Shown here piece by piece: positions 61,469 to 64,000 of a DNA stretch of 64,000 nucleotides. The stretch is from NCBI RefSeq assembly GCF_004001045.1, contig NZ_BIMK01000018.1, positions 1-64,000 on the forward strand. Reading direction: 5' to 3'. The DNA comes from Paenibacillus chibensis. GTDB taxonomy: Bacteria; Bacillota; Bacilli; Paenibacillales; Paenibacillaceae. How positions within the stretch are numbered: the first letter of the stretch is position 1; every line of letters begins with the position of its first letter. The position numbers and the translations under genes were made by a program. The notes under the pieces were generated by a model. It worked only from the letters and a program-made list of their open reading frames with translations, had not been told where the DNA came from and searched no databases.

Positions 61469-61557
61469 CTGAAAATCTCCTCCTGATCATAGCTGTAAAA
61501 TGATGATGGCTGCAAAGTCGGACCGGTAATTGTCGGGAGGTTTTCATACGTAACATG

Positions 61558-62208
61558 TTACGAGGGCAAGCGGCCAAGCCGGATTCCTTCCAGCTTTTTG
61601 GCGGCGCTGCGGCGGTAGTAGACCGTCCACAGAGCTGTCGCGGCGATAAAGCCGTAAAACACGATATCGGAAACAGCCAGAAACCAGGCCGTCGAAAGCT
61701 CCCAGACCAGCAGTGTCCGCACGGCGGCCTCCCCGAGCAGCATCACGCCCCATACAGCGGTCATAATTCTATATACCCGCCGGGCGTAGGGAATCGACCA
61801 CAGCGCATCAAAGTCCCCATGCTTCTGGGACGAGACGAATCGCCTGGCAAGCGGTACAATCAAGGGCCGCGGAAACGCCAGGGAGCCTAGAAAAACAGCG
61901 CCGATCAGCGCCGTAACGGCCGAGCCGCGCAATAACATCAGCCTTGCCTCCCCGCCGGTCAGCGCCAGCAGCATGCTGAGCGCCATCCCGAAAAGCATGA
62001 GCAGGCCGAAGGCGTCAAGCCGCCGGAAACGGGCATAATACAGCGCCGACTCGACCAGCGGCACGGCTGATGCGACCAGCAGCGCCATAAACTCAGAGTG
62101 CCCTTTTTTGAGCCAGACATACAAAAGCAGCGGCAGAACCCCGTTCAAAAACAGAGTCAACGCCACTGACATGATTCCCGGACGACGGGAAGAAATGGAG
62201 GAAGACAT
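61558..62208 (-). CDS. VC0807-like integral membrane protein
   Basis: A 216-residue protein with about six hydrophobic segments: FLNGVLPLLLYVWLKKGHSE and ALLVASAVPLVESALYYARF match the VC0807/DUF3159-like group of intracellular-septation-type membrane proteins. The function is unknown. It may be co-transcribed with the nitroreductase gene 89 bp downstream and lies 114 bp after tetR. Confidence 0.65.
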   Translation of the reverse strand: MSSSISSRRPGIMSVALTLFLNGVLPLLLYVWLKKGHSEFMALLVASAVPLVESALYYARFRRLDAFGLLMLFGMALSMLLALTGGEARLMLLRGSAVTALIGAVFLGSLAFPRPLIVPLARRFVSSQKHGDFDALWSIPYARRVYRIMTAVWGVMLLGEAAVRTLLVWELSTAWFLAVSDIVFYGFIAATALWTVYYRRSAAKKLEGIRLGRLPS

Positions 62209-62322
62209 ACATCACCCGCAAAATGGATTTTTTTACAAGCCAATATCATCCTCAGTATAGCTTCCCGCAGGTCCGGTTGTATAGAGTGTTTGCCCGTTAA
62301 AGGCGGTATTTCCACCCGTTTT

Positions 62323-62919
62323 TTATTTTAGCGAATGAATCAGCAGGCCGAAAATATCCTCCGTCGGGATGGCTCCTTCGGTTTCCTGCATAATGGTGTT
62401 CCGTACCCGCAGTCCATAGGTGAACACCATATACATGGAAGCCATGTGGCCTGCGTCGATCTCCGGCGGAATGGCCCCCTTCTGCTGCCCGGTTGTGATC
62501 CAGGCTGTTGCGGTCTGCAGCGAATATTGATATACCTCACGCAGCACATCGGCTACCTTGGGATTGTCGACCTGACTTAAGAGATACGTGAATATTTTAT
62601 TGGATACCTGCTCCTTATCGGTGCTGGACGTCATCCCTTCGCTAATGGATTGGACCGGCATCCGGGCATCGCGCTCCGCAGATTGGGTGACAGCCTGCAG
62701 AAAGCGGGCGTTCATCGTTTCCATTTTCGATTTCAAAATCATGCCGAACAGTTCATCCTTGCCCGAAACATAGTGATAAATCGCTCCCTTGGACAATCCC
62801 GATGAAGTGATGATGTCCTGCAGCGTCGTCTGGCGGCAGCCCTTCTCCTTGATCAATTGCTCGGCGGCGTCCAAAATCTGCTGCAGGCTTGAGCTCGCGG
62901 TGTGACCACTGTCGTTCAT
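62323..62919 (-). CDS. TetR-family transcriptional regulator
   Basis: A 198-residue regulator. Helix-turn-helix: ILDAAEQLIKEKGCRQTTLQ ... SSGLSKGAIYHYVSGKDELF (residues about 15-60); the rest is an all-helical ligand domain. ATG 62919 follows AGGAGGTACC. Its promoter (62954-62981) holds a palindrome in the spacer, so it probably represses itself. Targets may include the VC0807-like and nitroreductase genes downstream or the membrane protein genes upstream. Confidence 0.88.
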   Translation of the reverse strand: MNDSGHTASSSLQQILDAAEQLIKEKGCRQTTLQDIITSSGLSKGAIYHYVSGKDELFGMILKSKMETMNARFLQAVTQSAERDARMPVQSISEGMTSSTDKEQVSNKIFTYLLSQVDNPKVADVLREVYQYSLQTATAWITTGQQKGAIPPEIDAGHMASMYMVFTYGLRVRNTIMQETEGAIPTEDIFGLLIHSLK

Positions 62920-62953
62920 AAGGTACCTCCTGTAGTACGTCTGTTATCCCTCT

Positions 62954-62981
62954 ATTATATACCAACCGTCGGTCTGTTCAA
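62954..62981 (-). promoter_or_regulatory. tetR promoter with operator in the spacer
   Basis: On the minus strand -35 TTGAAC (62976-62981), 16-nt spacer, -10 TATAAT (62954-62959). The spacer contains ACCAACCGTCGGTCT (62961-62975), with the perfect core ACCGTCGGT. Typical autorepressor layout. The -35 overlaps the last codons of the upstream gene. Confidence 0.6.
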
Positions 62982-63520
62982 GCGATACGGGTAGGCTGGC
63001 TTGCAGAAACGGATGTTCCGCGGTTCAGCATGCGTTTATATTGAATATACATGCCCAGGCGCCATACGAATGTAAAAACAACCAATACCAAGATGTATTC
63101 CGCCAGCATCAGCTCGATATCCGGACGGTGCTGCGCATCCAGGATGGGATGACTATGGAATACTTTATTGCGGATCACATAACGGACATATGGCAGACCG
63201 AACAGGAACAGATAAAATAATGCGTTGAACTTGAATCGGATCTGTCCGCTCTCTGTTCGCACGAACCGGCTGGTCAAAAGGTACGGAACCGCCACAAGCA
63301 CGCCCAGTCCGAGCGTCCAGCCCACCTGCTCCAGCGTTCCCCGGCTGCCTACGCAGTACATGATCCAGGGCAGTGGAGCAAACAGCATCCAGTCCCCCAG
63401 CAGAAGCCGCAAGCCGTTTCCTTTTACCGGACGCCGGGTCTGCATGAACTGCCGCAGCGTCATCCAAATAATAAGCGCCCATACGCCGTAACCAATTAAA
63501 TCCCATTGATGCTGTGTCAT
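62978..63520 (-). CDS. Membrane protein, possibly CcdC/DUF1453-like
   Basis: A 180-residue protein with about five hydrophobic helices. ATG 63520 (MTQHQWDLIGYGVWAL) lies 10 nt after AAAGGAG; a TTG at 63529 is too close to it. The block RRPVKGNGLRLLL after the first helix is reminiscent of CcdC (DUF1453) proteins, but I cannot confirm the family. No catalytic motif is visible. It lies between the CPBP gene and tetR on the same strand. Confidence 0.6.
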   Translation of the reverse strand: MTQHQWDLIGYGVWALIIWMTLRQFMQTRRPVKGNGLRLLLGDWMLFAPLPWIMYCVGSRGTLEQVGWTLGLGVLVAVPYLLTSRFVRTESGQIRFKFNALFYLFLFGLPYVRYVIRNKVFHSHPILDAQHRPDIELMLAEYILVLVVFTFVWRLGMYIQYKRMLNRGTSVSASQPTRIA

Positions 63521-63562
63521 TTGTATCAAGCTCCTTTAATTTTAAAATATCTTTTTAACACT

Positions 63563-63581
63563 CAAACCGGCTGCCGGTTTG
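63563..63581. promoter_or_regulatory. Perfect 19-bp palindrome between CPBP and CcdC-like genes
   Basis: CAAACCGGC (63563-63571) and GCCGGTTTG (63573-63581) around one base. No T-tract follows on the minus strand, so an operator is as likely as a terminator. Confidence 0.4.
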
Positions 63582-63596
63582 TTTAGACTGTAAAAA

Positions 63597-64000
63597 TCAA
63601 TCCGCTTTCTTGCTCCACAACGCCGCCTTCAGATGGTCCGCCGGAGCCAGCACTCCCTTGCCGCGGTATACGAAGCCTGCGATCAATATGATGGCTCCAA
63701 TCAGAATCACCTGCTGCAGCAGTTTGTCGGTTTCCAGCAGGCCCCGGTGGAAGCTGACCAGGCTAATGCTGTAATCATTGTTGAACAGAACATCAAGCAG
63801 CAGGTTATGAAAAGCATGAACAGCGGTGGACACGAGCAGGGAACCGCTTTTTAGATACACATAAGCGTAACCTACACCTCCAATAAAATGGATGGCGAGC
63901 GAAACGGGGTCGAAGCCTTTGGTCGGAATATGTGTCAGCGAGAACAGGAAGGATGACAGCAGAATTATCCCCGCCGGACCGATGGCGTGCATGACCCTGA
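63597..64000 (-). CDS. CPBP-family intramembrane protease, partial at window end
   Basis: The C-terminal about 134 residues of a CAAX-protease/bacteriocin-processing (CPBP) family membrane protein. The motifs FxxxH (LFSLTHIP) and HAFHNLLLD are present; the EExxxR motif should lie beyond the window edge. The frame is open to 64000, so the ATG at 63992 is only an internal codon. Such proteins are intramembrane metalloproteases or scaffold proteins, sometimes tied to peptide maturation or immunity. It is followed by the palindrome at 63563-63581. Confidence 0.8.
   Translation of the reverse strand, partial: RVMHAIGPAGIILLSSFLFSLTHIPTKGFDPVSLAIHFIGGVGYAYVYLKSGSLLVSTAVHAFHNLLLDVLFNNDYSISLVSFHRGLLETDKLLQQVILIGAIILIAGFVYRGKGVLAPADHLKAALWSKKAD

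Noticed and set aside
1..64000. CRISPR array, tRNA, rRNA, prophage or IS element
   Set aside because: No spaced repeats, cloverleaf, rRNA segments, phage genes or transposase genes were seen.

Overview
The window reads as chromosome of a spore-forming, soil-type Firmicute, most likely Paenibacillus or a close relative. The evidence is a ger-type germinant receptor operon, LplABC-like and MalEFG-like sugar importers without their own ATPases, several LacI and GntR repressors, many glycoside hydrolases, two antimicrobial-peptide-type ABC/two-component modules, a THI-box riboswitch and strong AGGAGG ribosome sites with frequent TTG/GTG starts. The genus is an inference; no rRNA or phylogenetic marker is present. 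I see no tRNA, rRNA, CRISPR array, prophage or insertion sequence.

Layout. (1) 30-6448: an LplABC-type importer plus a cytoplasmic GH30 hydrolase, divergent from a LacI repressor, with three copies of a GAAATCGATTTC-like operator between them. (2) 6484-15248: an alpha-1,6-mannan utilisation locus with a GntR/LacI-hybrid regulator, GH125 exo-mannosidase, a binding protein, two permeases, a secreted GH76 endo-mannanase with a carbohydrate-binding domain, and a cytoplasmic GH76. The operon has a consensus TTGACA-17-TATAAT promoter. (3) 15515-20200: a LanFEG-like ABC exporter behind an OmpR-type two-component system. (4) 20272-22392: a GH13 neopullulanase with a leader that looks like an attenuator. 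(5) 22417-27760: an ABC-2 exporter with a NarL-type two-component system, resembling the linearmycin resistance module LnrJKLMN. (6) 27891-30494: a GNAT acetyltransferase and a chemoreceptor. (7) 30585-41309: a maltodextrin cluster with MalGFE, a lipoprotein alpha-amylase, a MalR-like repressor, beta-phosphoglucomutase and maltose phosphorylase. (8) 41413-47199: a small membrane protein, an EAL protein, a LysM nucleotidase, a YdaG-like flavin-binding protein and an MFS transporter. (9) 47250-50954: a germinant receptor operon with a nonsense codon in gerA, a frameshift in gerB and a 39-bp tandem duplication in gerB. (10) 51144-54455: a TPP riboswitch and a ThiY/thiamine-binding/ThiX/ThiZ precursor importer. 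(11) 54557-64000: GH20, DUF3888, B12-type radical SAM, HAAS membrane protein with PadR, TatD, nitroreductase, VC0807-like protein, TetR, a CcdC-like protein and a partial CPBP protease.

How the genes fit together. Six copies of a GCAAACGTTTGC-like operator tie the neopullulanase (about 10 kb away from the main cluster) to malE, the amylase, malR itself and pgmB-mapA. This suggests one maltodextrin regulon: surface amylase, MalEFG uptake, neopullulanase, maltose phosphorolysis to glucose and beta-glucose 1-phosphate, then glucose 6-phosphate. The mannan locus, GH20 and GH30 together point to use of fungal or yeast cell-wall glycans. A near-identical 19-bp palindrome lies before padR and before the radical SAM gene, so these probably share PadR control. 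Two operons carry a strong hairpin without a T-tract between the binding-protein gene and the first permease gene, probably setting transcript ratios.
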